Below, in pieces: positions 25,128 to 33,173 of a DNA stretch of 64,000 bases. The stretch spans positions 5,342,001-5,406,000 of the forward strand of contig NZ_CP030771.1 in NCBI RefSeq assembly GCF_006088715.1, written 5' to 3'. The notes under the pieces were generated by a model. That model made no database searches, was not told the DNA's origin, and saw nothing but the letters and a program-made list of their open reading frames with translations. Every line of letters begins with the position of its first letter. Position 1 is the first letter of the stretch. Source of the DNA: Streptomyces sp. YIM 121038. Its GTDB lineage: Bacteria; Actinomycetota; Actinomycetes; Streptomycetales; Streptomycetaceae. Both the position numbers and the translations under genes were made by a program.

Positions 25128-26108
25128 ATGACGCACGCGAGTGACACGCACACAGGCGGCAGGGACATGAGCGACGACGGCGAGAAGCACGGCACGGACT
25201 CCCACGGGGCGCGGGGCCCCCACACCCACGAGACCCCGGGCGGAGCCAGGCCCCACCCGCCGGGCGCCGCCCAGGCCCACCCCGCCCCGGGCGCCGCCCA
25301 GGCCCAGCCCGCCCCGGGCGCCCCCCGGGCGCGGCAGCCGCACGCTCCCCGCGCGCAGCCCGTCGGCGCCTCCCGCGCGCAGGGCGCCACCGCCCCCCGG
25401 GACACCCCGGCCCCGGACACCCCCGCCCTTCCTCACCCCGGGCCGACCCCCCTCACCACCGAAGGCCTGCCCTCCTGGCTCGCCCCCGTCGTGCGGGCGG
25501 CCGCCACCGTGCGGCCCGACCAGCTCAGCAGGTTCCTGCCGCCGGAGGGCGGCGGCGGACGGCAGTCCGCCGTGCTCGTCCTCTTCGGCGAGGGCGAGCG
25601 GGGACCCGAGCTGCTCCTCATGGAGCGGGCGGGCTCGCTGCGCTCCCACCCGGGGCAGCCGTCGTTCCCCGGCGGCGCCCTGGACCCGGAGGACGGGGAC
25701 CCGCAGGGCGAGGGGCCGCTGCGCGCCGCCCTCAGGGAGGCCGAGGAGGAGACCGGGCTCGACCCGCGCGGCGTCCAGCTCTTCGGGGTGCTGCCGAGCC
25801 TGTTCATCCCCGTGAGCGATTTCGTCGTGACGCCCGTCCTCGGCTGGTGGCGCGCGCCGAGCCCGGTGGGCGTCGTCGATCCGGCCGAGACCGCCCGGGT
25901 CTTCACCGTGCCCGTGGCGGACCTCACGGACCCGGCGAACCGCGCGATGGCGGTGCACCCCCGCGGGCACCAGGGCCCCGCCTTCCTCGTGGAGTCCGCC
26001 CTGGTCTGGGGATTCACCGCCGGGGTCATCGACAGGATCCTGCACTTCGCCGGGTGGGAGCGCCCGTGGGACAGGGACCGCCGCGTCCCGCTCGACTGGG
26101 GCTCATGA
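25128..26108 (+). CDS. CoA-type Nudix hydrolase with disordered N-terminus
   Basis: The 326-residue protein has a Pro/Ala/His-rich N-terminus of about 110 residues, with tandem PGAAQAHPA and PGAAQAQPA repeats. A Nudix domain follows with the CoA-pyrophosphatase signature GSLRSHPGQPSFPGGALDPED and REAEEETGLDPRG (box REUxEE). It likely cleaves CoA or CoA derivatives. The start is uncertain: ATG 25086, 25128 and 25167 are all in frame. I chose 25128 for its GGGGACC purine run; only the N-tail changes. The membrane protease gene follows 112 bases after the stop. Confidence 0.82.
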   Translation: MTHASDTHTGGRDMSDDGEKHGTDSHGARGPHTHETPGGARPHPPGAAQAHPAPGAAQAQPAPGAPRARQPHAPRAQPVGASRAQGATAPRDTPAPDTPALPHPGPTPLTTEGLPSWLAPVVRAAATVRPDQLSRFLPPEGGGGRQSAVLVLFGEGERGPELLLMERAGSLRSHPGQPSFPGGALDPEDGDPQGEGPLRAALREAEEETGLDPRGVQLFGVLPSLFIPVSDFVVTPVLGWWRAPSPVGVVDPAETARVFTVPVADLTDPANRAMAVHPRGHQGPAFLVESALVWGFTAGVIDRILHFAGWERPWDRDRRVPLDWGS

Positions 26109-26220
26109 CAAGGTTGCGTGGACCGCGGCCACCGAGGCCGAGGACGGCGCGCGCCCCGCGAGGCGTGGCGCGTAACGGCGACCGCTGGGCGGGGACTCAT
26201 GCGAGGCGAGGACTGAATCG

Positions 26221-27423
26221 GTGAACGTGCTGGACATCCTGCTGCTGCTCGCCGCGGTGTGGTTCGCGATCGTCGGCTACCGCCAGGGTTTCGTCGTCGG
26301 CATCCTGTCCGTGATCGGCTTCCTCGGCGGCGGTCTCGTCGCGGTGTATCTGCTCCCCGTCGTCTGGGACGCCATGACCGACGAGGGCGCGAAGGTGACG
26401 ACGACCGCGGCGGTCATCGCCGTCGTCGTGGTGATCGTCTGTGCCTCCGTCGGCCAGGCCTTCACCACCCACCTGGGCAACAAGCTGCGCCGGTACATCA
26501 CCTGGCAGCCCGCCAGAGCCCTGGACGCCACCGGCGGCGCCCTGGTCAACGTGGTCGCGATGCTCCTGGTCGCCTGGCTGATCGGCTCCCTCCTCGCGGG
26601 CACGACGCTGCCGACCTTCGGCAAGGAGGTCCGCAACTCCAAGGTGCTGCTCGGCATCGACCGCGCCCTGCCCGGCCAGGCCGACACCTGGTTCACGGAC
26701 TTCACCTCGGTCCTCGCGAGGAACGGCTTCCCGCAGGTCTTCAGCCCGTTCTCGAACGAGCCGATCAAGGAGGTCCCGCCCCCCGACTCGAAGCTGGCCC
26801 GCAGCCACGTCGCCGTCACCGCCAAGCGCTCCATCGTGAAGGTCAGCGGCGACGCGCACAGCTGCGGCAAGGCCCTCGAAGGCACCGGCTTCGTCTTCGC
26901 CCCGCGCCGCGTCATGACGAACGCGCACGTGGTCGGCGGTGTGGACGAGCCCCGCGTGCAGATAGGCGGCGAGGCCGAGAAGTACGACGCGAAGGTCGTG
27001 CTCTACGACTGGGAGCGCGACATCGCCGTGCTCGACGTGCCGTCGCTGCCCGCCCCCGCCCTGAAGTTCGCCTCGGGCGACGCCGTGAGCGGCAACGGCG
27101 CCATCGTGGCGGGCTTCCCGGAGGACGGCCCGTACACCGTCCGCCCCGCGCGCGTGCGCGGCCGCATCACGGCCAAGGGCCCGGACATCTACCACCGGGG
27201 CACGGTCCGCCGCGATGTGTACTCGCTGTACGCCACGGTCCGCCAGGGCAACTCCGGCGGCCCGCTGCTCACCCCCAAGGGCGAGGTCTACGGCGTCGTG
27301 TTCGCCAAGTCGCTCGACGACCCCGACACCGGCTACGCCCTGACGGCGGACGAGATCCGCGAGGACATCGACCGGGGCCGCACCGCCAACCAGGAGGTCG
27401 ACAGCCAGGGGTGCGCGCTGTAG
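26221..27423 (+). CDS. Membrane-bound trypsin-like serine protease (MarP-like)
   Basis: The 400-residue protein starts with four membrane helices (CvpA-like domain, about residues 1-125). A periplasmic-side protease domain with the complete catalytic triad follows: His in MTNAHVVGG, Asp in WERDIAVLD and Ser in QGNSGGPLL. The architecture equals M. tuberculosis MarP (Rv3671c), an acid-resistance protease that activates cell-wall hydrolases. A cysteine in HSCGK and one near the C-terminus (SQGCAL) may form a disulfide. Start is GTG at 26221. Confidence 0.9.
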   Translation: MNVLDILLLLAAVWFAIVGYRQGFVVGILSVIGFLGGGLVAVYLLPVVWDAMTDEGAKVTTTAAVIAVVVVIVCASVGQAFTTHLGNKLRRYITWQPARALDATGGALVNVVAMLLVAWLIGSLLAGTTLPTFGKEVRNSKVLLGIDRALPGQADTWFTDFTSVLARNGFPQVFSPFSNEPIKEVPPPDSKLARSHVAVTAKRSIVKVSGDAHSCGKALEGTGFVFAPRRVMTNAHVVGGVDEPRVQIGGEAEKYDAKVVLYDWERDIAVLDVPSLPAPALKFASGDAVSGNGAIVAGFPEDGPYTVRPARVRGRITAKGPDIYHRGTVRRDVYSLYATVRQGNSGGPLLTPKGEVYGVVFAKSLDDPDTGYALTADEIREDIDRGRTANQEVDSQGCAL

Positions 27424-27441
27424 CGGCGTACGGGAAGCGGG

Positions 27442-27630
27442 TCAGTCGCGGGTGTGCCGCAGGCGCGCCGACACCCACCGGGCCCGGCGGCGCAGGATGC
27501 GCGGAATACCGATCGCCTGAGCGGTGCCCGCGGGCCCCTGCTCATGCGGGCCGCCCCTCTCGTGGCTGTTCACCACGGTGGCCGTGCGGCGCTTGCGTGC
27601 TACGTCACTGTAGTCGTGCGTCCAGCCCAT
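27442..27630 (-). CDS. Possible 62-residue basic protein
   Basis: A frame MGWTHDYSDVARKRRTATVV... has high third-position GC on its own strand and is very basic (IPRILRRRARWVSARLRH). It lies between the end of the protease gene and the end of the hydrolase gene. No family is recognised. The codon bias supports it moderately. Confidence 0.45.
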   Translation of the reverse strand: MGWTHDYSDVARKRRTATVVNSHERGGPHEQGPAGTAQAIGIPRILRRRARWVSARLRHTRD

Positions 27631-27761
27631 ACCCGGACGTGTGCCCGTGCCTCAAGGTCGGTAACCGCGCGCAGGGGCCCCAATTGGCCTATGCGCCAGG
27701 CAATTGGCGTTCGTCGGACTGACGTTCCCGCATTCGGGTGACGCCGCGGCCGCGGGGGGCG

Positions 27762-28709
27762 TCAGCGGTCGGGCTCGGGGTCCTTCAGCCAGCTCACCAG
27801 CTCGTTGGAGAAGGCCACCGGGTCCTCCTCGTGCGGGAAGTGCCCCAGGCCGTCGAACAGCCGCCAGCGGTACGGCGCTTCGACGTACTCGCCGGAACCG
27901 GCCGCGCTGCGGGTGCGCATCACCGGGTCGAGGGACCCGTGCACATGGAGCGTGGGCACCCGCACCGGGCGCTTCATGCGCCGGTTGAACTGGATCCCGT
28001 CGGGGCGCGCCATGGACCGCACCATCCAGCGGTACGGCTCGATCGAGCAGTGCGCCGTCGAGGGGATGCACATCGCGCGCCGGTACGTCTCCACGGCCTC
28101 GTCGTCCGGGAGGCGCGGCCCCGACCAGTCCCGCATCAGCCGGCCGACCAGGGCGCCGTCGTCCGCGACGAGCTGGCGCTCCGGGACCCACGGCCGCTGG
28201 AAGCCCCACACGTAGGAACCGGCGGCGGTCTGCTTCATGTCCCGCAGCATCGCCGAGCGCCAGCGCCGGGGGTGCGGCATGGAGGTGACGGCGAGGCGGC
28301 GCACCAGCTTGGGCCGCATCACGGCGGCGGTCCAGGCGAGGTAGCCGCCCAGGTCGTGGCCCACGAGCGCGGCGTCGGGCTCCCCGAGGGAGCGCACCAC
28401 GCCGGTGATGTCGAGGGCCAGGTTGGCCGGGTCGTAGCCGCGCGGGGTGCGGTCGCTGCCGCCGACGCCCCGCAGGTCCATCGCCACCGCGCGGAAGCCC
28501 GCGTCGGCGAGCGAGACGAGCTGGTGCCGCCAGGCCCACCAGAACTGCGGGAAGCCGTGGAGCAGCAGCACCAGCGGCCCGTCACCGAGCTCCGCGATGT
28601 GGAAGCGGGCGCCGTTGGCGGCGACGTCCCGGTGCGTCCAGGGGCCGTCGATGCGTACGGCCGACGCGGTCGCGGAGGCGTGCTGGGGGGTATTGGCGGG
28701 GTCCGTCAT
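27762..28709 (-). CDS. Alpha/beta hydrolase, epoxide-hydrolase-like
   Basis: The 315-residue alpha/beta hydrolase has the oxyanion motif LLLHGFPQFWWAWRHQ (HGxP), nucleophile Asp in LVGHDLGGY (GHD instead of GxSxG), and the catalytic His in GLGHFPHEED. An Asp nucleophile with HGFP points to epoxide hydrolase or haloalkane dehalogenase chemistry; the substrate is unknown. Its start overlaps the end of the upstream holin-like gene by four bases (ATGA), so the two are coupled. Confidence 0.88.
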   Translation of the reverse strand: MTDPANTPQHASATASAVRIDGPWTHRDVAANGARFHIAELGDGPLVLLLHGFPQFWWAWRHQLVSLADAGFRAVAMDLRGVGGSDRTPRGYDPANLALDITGVVRSLGEPDAALVGHDLGGYLAWTAAVMRPKLVRRLAVTSMPHPRRWRSAMLRDMKQTAAGSYVWGFQRPWVPERQLVADDGALVGRLMRDWSGPRLPDDEAVETYRRAMCIPSTAHCSIEPYRWMVRSMARPDGIQFNRRMKRPVRVPTLHVHGSLDPVMRTRSAAGSGEYVEAPYRWRLFDGLGHFPHEEDPVAFSNELVSWLKDPEPDR

Positions 28710-29206
28710 GCAGTCGAGCGTGCCACAGCGTCGGCCCGCTCACCCTTCTCCAGCTCAAGGGCGCTCGTCGCAGGGGTCACGGGGCGCGGATGCGGCTTGA
28801 CGTTCTGCAGTACGGCAGCCGTCTCCTTGGCCGCGGCCGCGGCCTTCTGCGGGCCCTTGCCCTTGGCGGCCTTCTTGGCGAAGATCACGCCGATCCAGGC
28901 GAGCACGCCCGCCACCAGGACGTTCGCCGCGAAGGACAGCACGAAGCAGATCGCGAGGTTCCAGCCGCTCCAGGTGCGGATGCCGTAGGCCAGGGCGAAG
29001 CTCAGCATCGGCAGCGAGAAGATGAGGACGGCAACGGCCGCGATGAACGCGGCACTGCCGATCGCACCGCGCTTGACGTCCTGCGTCAGCTGGGCCTTGA
29101 CCAGCGCGATCTCGTCGTGCACCAGCTCCGACATCTCTTTGCTCGCCGCGGAGACGAGCTGGCCGAGGCTGCGTTCGGTGCCGACGGGACCGTCGGGTGC
29201 GCTCAT
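28706..29206 (-). CDS. Actinobacterial phage-holin-superfamily membrane protein
   Basis: The 166-residue protein has an N-terminal soluble region (TERSLGQLVSAASKEMSELVHDEIALVKAQL), two strong membrane helices (AAFIAAVAVLIFSLPMLSFA and AICFVLSFAANVLVAGVLAW), and a Lys/Ala-rich C-terminal tail. This is the Act_PHS/Phage_holin_3_6 pattern of chromosomal actinobacterial proteins, which are not phage lysis proteins. Start 29206 is favoured over an upstream ATG because the upstream residues look like leader sequence. Coupled to the hydrolase gene. Confidence 0.8.
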   Translation of the reverse strand: MSAPDGPVGTERSLGQLVSAASKEMSELVHDEIALVKAQLTQDVKRGAIGSAAFIAAVAVLIFSLPMLSFALAYGIRTWSGWNLAICFVLSFAANVLVAGVLAWIGVIFAKKAAKGKGPQKAAAAAKETAAVLQNVKPHPRPVTPATSALELEKGERADAVARSTA

Positions 29207-29293
29207 CGCGTACTCCTCATTTCTCTGTCTGCCGGTCAGCGTGCGCAATCCTGCCGCCCGGGGACCGGCGCCGCGCGGAAGGTTCTGGACAGA

Positions 29294-30691
29294 TCATGCC
29301 GGACCGCGGTCCGGATCGCCCGACCCGGCCGACGTTTCCGCCCGCCTGCGGTGCTCGGCGGCCTTCTTCTCGTAGATCTCCGCCATCCGCAAGTGGTAAT
29401 CCGGATTGTCCTGTTCGTAGATGTCCGGGATGCCGTCGAGGTCCTCGTCGCGCTCCTCGTCGTCGCACATCGCGCGGTACTTGCGGTTGCGGAGCTTCAG
29501 CAGGACGGTGGCGAGCACGGCCGCGATCAGGGAGCCGACGAGGACCGCCGCCTTGACCTCGTCGGTGAGGGCCGGGTCGTCGCTGAAGGCGAGTTCGCCG
29601 ATGAGCAGCGAGACGGTGAAGCCGATGCCGGCGAGCGAGGCGACCGCGAAGACGTCCGGCCAGGCCAGGTCGTCGTTCAGCTCGGCCCGGGTGAAGCGGG
29701 CGGCGAGCCAGGTGCCGCCGAAGATGCCGACGGCCTTGCCGACGACCAGACCGAGGACCACGCCGAGCGTCTCGGGCCGCGTGAAGACGTCGCCGAGCGC
29801 ACCGCCGGAGACCACCACCCCGGCGCTGAACAGGGCGAACAGCGGTACCGCGAGGCCCGCGGAGAGGGGCCGTACGAGGTGCTCGATGTGCTCGCCGGGG
29901 GAGTGCGGCTCGCCCTCCTCGCGGTGGCAGCGCAGCATCAGGCCCATGGCGACACCGGCGATGGTGGCGTGGACGCCGCTGTTGTACATCAGGCCCCAGA
30001 TGACCAGGGCGAGCGGCACGTAGACGTACCAGCCGCGGACGCCCTTGCGCAGGAGCAGCCAGAAGACGGCGAGGCCGATGACGGCGCCGGCGAGCGCGGC
30101 GAAGTTCAGGTCGCTGGTGAAGAAGACCGCGATGATCATGATCGCGAAGAGGTCGTCGACGACGGCGAGGGTGAGCAGGAAGGCGCGCAGCGCCGACGGC
30201 AGCGAGGTGCCGATGACCGCGAGCACCGCGAGCGCGAAGGCGATGTCGGTCGCGGTGGGCACGGCCCACCCGTCCGTGGAGCCGCCGCCGACGGTGTTGA
30301 CCAGCGTGTAGACGAGCGCCGGTACGGCCATGCCGCAGATCGCGGCGATGACGGGCAGCGCGGCGGCCTTGGGGTCGCGCAGGTCGCCCGCGACCAGCTC
30401 GCGCTTGAGCTCGATCCCGGCGACGAAGAAGAAGACCGCGAGCAGCCCGTCGGCGGCCCAGTGCTGCACGGACAGGTCGAGGCCGAGCGAGCCGGGGCCC
30501 AGATGGAAGTCCCTAACGCTCTCGTAGCTCTCCTTGAGCGGGGTGTTCGCCCAGATCAGGGCCGCGACGGCGGCGATGAGCAGCAGGACGCCGCCGACCG
30601 TCTCGGTGCGCAGCGCGTTCGCCACGAAGGTGCGCTCGGGCAGGGAGAGGCGTCCGAGGAACTTGCGGTTGGTGGGGGTGGGCGCGGCCAC
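29294..30691 (-). CDS. nhaA: Na+/H+ antiporter NhaA
   Basis: The 465-residue antiporter has about 12 membrane helices, the paired catalytic Asp residues in TLAVVDDLFAI (Asp163/164 equivalents), and PTATDIAFALAVLAV with the other conserved Asp. Several NhaA markers are visible (VHATIAGVAMG, GIGFTVSLLIGELAF). It exchanges sodium or lithium for protons at the membrane. The C-terminal tail (DDEERDEDLDGIPDIYE...) is a charged cytoplasmic extension. The GTG start at 30691 has GGAGG nine bases upstream. Confidence 0.93.
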   Translation of the reverse strand: MAAPTPTNRKFLGRLSLPERTFVANALRTETVGGVLLLIAAVAALIWANTPLKESYESVRDFHLGPGSLGLDLSVQHWAADGLLAVFFFVAGIELKRELVAGDLRDPKAAALPVIAAICGMAVPALVYTLVNTVGGGSTDGWAVPTATDIAFALAVLAVIGTSLPSALRAFLLTLAVVDDLFAIMIIAVFFTSDLNFAALAGAVIGLAVFWLLLRKGVRGWYVYVPLALVIWGLMYNSGVHATIAGVAMGLMLRCHREEGEPHSPGEHIEHLVRPLSAGLAVPLFALFSAGVVVSGGALGDVFTRPETLGVVLGLVVGKAVGIFGGTWLAARFTRAELNDDLAWPDVFAVASLAGIGFTVSLLIGELAFSDDPALTDEVKAAVLVGSLIAAVLATVLLKLRNRKYRAMCDDEERDEDLDGIPDIYEQDNPDYHLRMAEIYEKKAAEHRRRAETSAGSGDPDRGPA

Positions 30692-30880
30692 AGGAGTCGA
30701 CCTCCGGTCGGGTAGGCAGGGCTGAGCACATGCCGACCAGACTTCCCGGCGCACCTGATGATTCTTGTCGCGTTGTTGACGTTGATCCTTAGCTTATCTA
30801 ATCGCTTCGGGGCGGGTGCGGCGGGGGTATCCGGCGAAAGCCACTTTAAGGACAAACGGCTTGTCCGGCAGACGCGAAAA

Positions 30881-30909
30881 GGCACCCGGCGCGCGGGGCG
30901 CCGGGTGCC
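30881..30909 (-). terminator. Intrinsic terminator of acs
   Basis: A 12-bp GC stem, GGCACCCGGCGC with its complement, is followed on the minus strand by TTTT. It sits 75 bases past the acs stop codon. Confidence 0.8.
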
Positions 30910-30983
30910 TCAGGCGCGCCCCGAAGGGGCGCGGGGAACTGCGCGACCAGCCACGGAGAACCCGCAGCCGACCGAAGGGCGAC

Positions 30984-32942
30984 TTAGTCCTCGCTGGCGG
31001 CGGCCGGGAGCTTGGACTGGATGAGGTCCATCACGGAGGAGTCGGTCAGCGTGGTGACGTCCCCCAGCTGACGGTTCTCGGCAACGTCCCGCAGCAGCCG
31101 CCGCATGATCTTCCCGGAACGGGTCTTCGGCAGCTCGGCCACCGGCAGGATCCGCTTGGGCTTGGCGATCGGGCCGAGCGTCGCGCCCACGTGGTTGCGC
31201 AGGTCCGCGACGAGCCCCTCGTCCTCGGCGTTCGCCGTGCCCCGCAGGATCACGAAGGCGACGATGGCCTGGCCGGTGGTCTCGTCCGCCGCGCCCACGA
31301 CCGCCGCCTCGGCGACCGACGGGTGCGAGACGAGCGCCGACTCCACCTCGGTGGTGGAGATGTTGTGCCCGGACACGAGCATCACGTCGTCGACCCGGCC
31401 GAGCAGCCAGATGTCGCCGTCCTCGTCCTTCTTGGCGCCGTCACCGGCGAAGTACTTGCCCTCGAAGCGCGACCAGTACGTGTCGATGAACCGCTGGTCG
31501 TCGCCCCAGATGGTGCGCAGCATCGACGGCCACGGCTCGGTGAGGACCAGATAGCCACCGCCGCCGTCGGGCACCTCGTTCGCCTCGTCGTCGACCACGG
31601 TCGCGGCGATGCCCGGCAGCGCGCGCTGGGCGGAGCCCGGCTTGGTCTCGGTCACGCCCGGGAGCGGCGAGATCATCATCGCGCCGGTCTCGGTCTGCCA
31701 CCAGGTGTCCACGATCGGGCAGTTGTCACCGCCGATGTGCTTGCGGTACCAGACCCACGCCTCGGGGTTGATCGGCTCGCCGACCGAGCCCAGGACGCGC
31801 AGCGAGGACAGGTCGAACTTCGCGGGGATGTCGTCGCCCCACTTCATGAACGTACGGATCGCCGTGGGCGCCGTGTACAGGATCGTCACCCCGTACTTCT
31901 GCACGATCTCCCAGAAGCGGCCCTGGTGCGGGGTGTCCGGGGTGCCCTCGTAGATCACCTGCGTCGCGCCGTTCGACAGCGGTCCGTACGTGATGTACGA
32001 GTGGCCCGTCACCCAGCCGATGTCGGCCGTGCACCAGTAGACGTCGGTCTCCGGCTTGAGGTCGAAGACGGCGTGGTGGGTGTACGACGCCTGGGTCAGA
32101 TAGCCGCCCGACGTGTGCAGGATGCCCTTGGGCTTCCCCGTGGTGCCCGACGTGTACAGGATGAACAGCGGCTGCTCGGCGTCGAACGCCTCCGGGGTGT
32201 GCTCGGCCGACTGCCGCCCGACCACGTCGTGCCACCACAGGTCGCGGCCCTCGGTCCAGGCCACCTCCTGCTCGGTGCGCCGTACGACGAGGACCTTGTC
32301 GACGCCCTCCACCCGGCCCAGGGCCTCGTCGACCGCGGGCTTGAGCGCGGACGGCTTGCCCCGGCGGTAGCCGCCGTCGGCGGTGATGACGAGCTTGGCA
32401 TCGGCGTCCTTGATGCGGGCGGCGATCGCGTCGGCGGAGAAGCCGCCGAAGACCACCGAGTGCGCGGCGCCGATGCGGGCGCACGCCAGCATCGCCACGA
32501 CCGCCTCGGGGATCATCGGCAGATAGACGGCGACCCGGTCGCCCTTGCCGACGCCCAGCTCCGTCAGGGCGTTGGCGGCGCGGCTCACCTCGTCCTTCAG
32601 CTCGGCGTAGGTGAGGGCACGGCTGTCGCCGGGCTCGCCCTCGAAGTGGATGGCCACCCGGTCGCCGTGGCCCGCCTCGACGTGGCGGTCCACGCAGTTG
32701 TACGCGACGTTGAGCTTGCCGTCCTCGAACCACTTCGCGAACGGCGGGTTCGACCAGTCGAGCGTCTTGGTCGGTTCGGTGGCCCAGGTCAGCCGACGGG
32801 CCTGCTCGGCCCAGAAGCCGAGCCTGTCAGCCTTGGCCTGCTCGTACGCGTCCGCGCTGACGTTGGCCCGCGCGGCCAGATCGGCCGGCGGCGCGAAGCG
32901 ACGCTCCTCCTTCAAGAGGTTGGCCAGGCTTTCGTTACTCAC
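30984..32942 (-). CDS. acs: Acetyl-CoA synthetase
   Basis: The 652-residue enzyme makes acetyl-CoA from acetate, CoA and ATP through acetyl-AMP. It has the AMP-binding loop YTSGTTGKPKG, the substrate segment YWCTADIGWVTGHSYITYGPL, hinge and DVMLVSGHN, and the C-terminal PKTRSGKIMRR with the regulatory Lys that GNAT enzymes acetylate. Length matches the family. The GTG start at 32942 has GGGAG six bases upstream. It is upstream of nhaA on the same strand but separated by its own terminator. Confidence 0.96.
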   Translation of the reverse strand: MSNESLANLLKEERRFAPPADLAARANVSADAYEQAKADRLGFWAEQARRLTWATEPTKTLDWSNPPFAKWFEDGKLNVAYNCVDRHVEAGHGDRVAIHFEGEPGDSRALTYAELKDEVSRAANALTELGVGKGDRVAVYLPMIPEAVVAMLACARIGAAHSVVFGGFSADAIAARIKDADAKLVITADGGYRRGKPSALKPAVDEALGRVEGVDKVLVVRRTEQEVAWTEGRDLWWHDVVGRQSAEHTPEAFDAEQPLFILYTSGTTGKPKGILHTSGGYLTQASYTHHAVFDLKPETDVYWCTADIGWVTGHSYITYGPLSNGATQVIYEGTPDTPHQGRFWEIVQKYGVTILYTAPTAIRTFMKWGDDIPAKFDLSSLRVLGSVGEPINPEAWVWYRKHIGGDNCPIVDTWWQTETGAMMISPLPGVTETKPGSAQRALPGIAATVVDDEANEVPDGGGGYLVLTEPWPSMLRTIWGDDQRFIDTYWSRFEGKYFAGDGAKKDEDGDIWLLGRVDDVMLVSGHNISTTEVESALVSHPSVAEAAVVGAADETTGQAIVAFVILRGTANAEDEGLVADLRNHVGATLGPIAKPKRILPVAELPKTRSGKIMRRLLRDVAENRQLGDVTTLTDSSVMDLIQSKLPAAASED

Positions 32943-33120
32943 GACATCTCCCTTTCTCAGGGTGTCCGTTGTGTCCCAAGCCACAGCTCATCAGACACCC
33001 GGCCCTGGTGACAAGGGCTTGCCGGAAATTGGTTTAGACCTGTAAAGGGTGGCAGGTAGGGGGCGGTCGGCATAGGCGGCGCGCCGGGGCGGGCGCGATC
33101 GGGTGCGCCCCGGCGCACGG

Positions 33121-33154
33121 AGCGGTGGGCCTCCCGCAGGGGAGACCCACCGCT
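33121..33154 (-). terminator. Terminator of the SulP-carbonic anhydrase gene
   Basis: Nearly perfect 15-bp arms AGCGGTGGGCCTCCC and GGGAGACCCACCGCT with a 4-base loop lie 20 bases past the stop on the minus strand. Confidence 0.65.
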
Positions 33155-33173
33155 GTCGGCCGGTCGGCGTGGC

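Noticed and set aside
28706..29206. Prophage lysis gene
   Set aside because: The holin-superfamily protein is of the chromosomal actinobacterial type and no other phage genes are around it.
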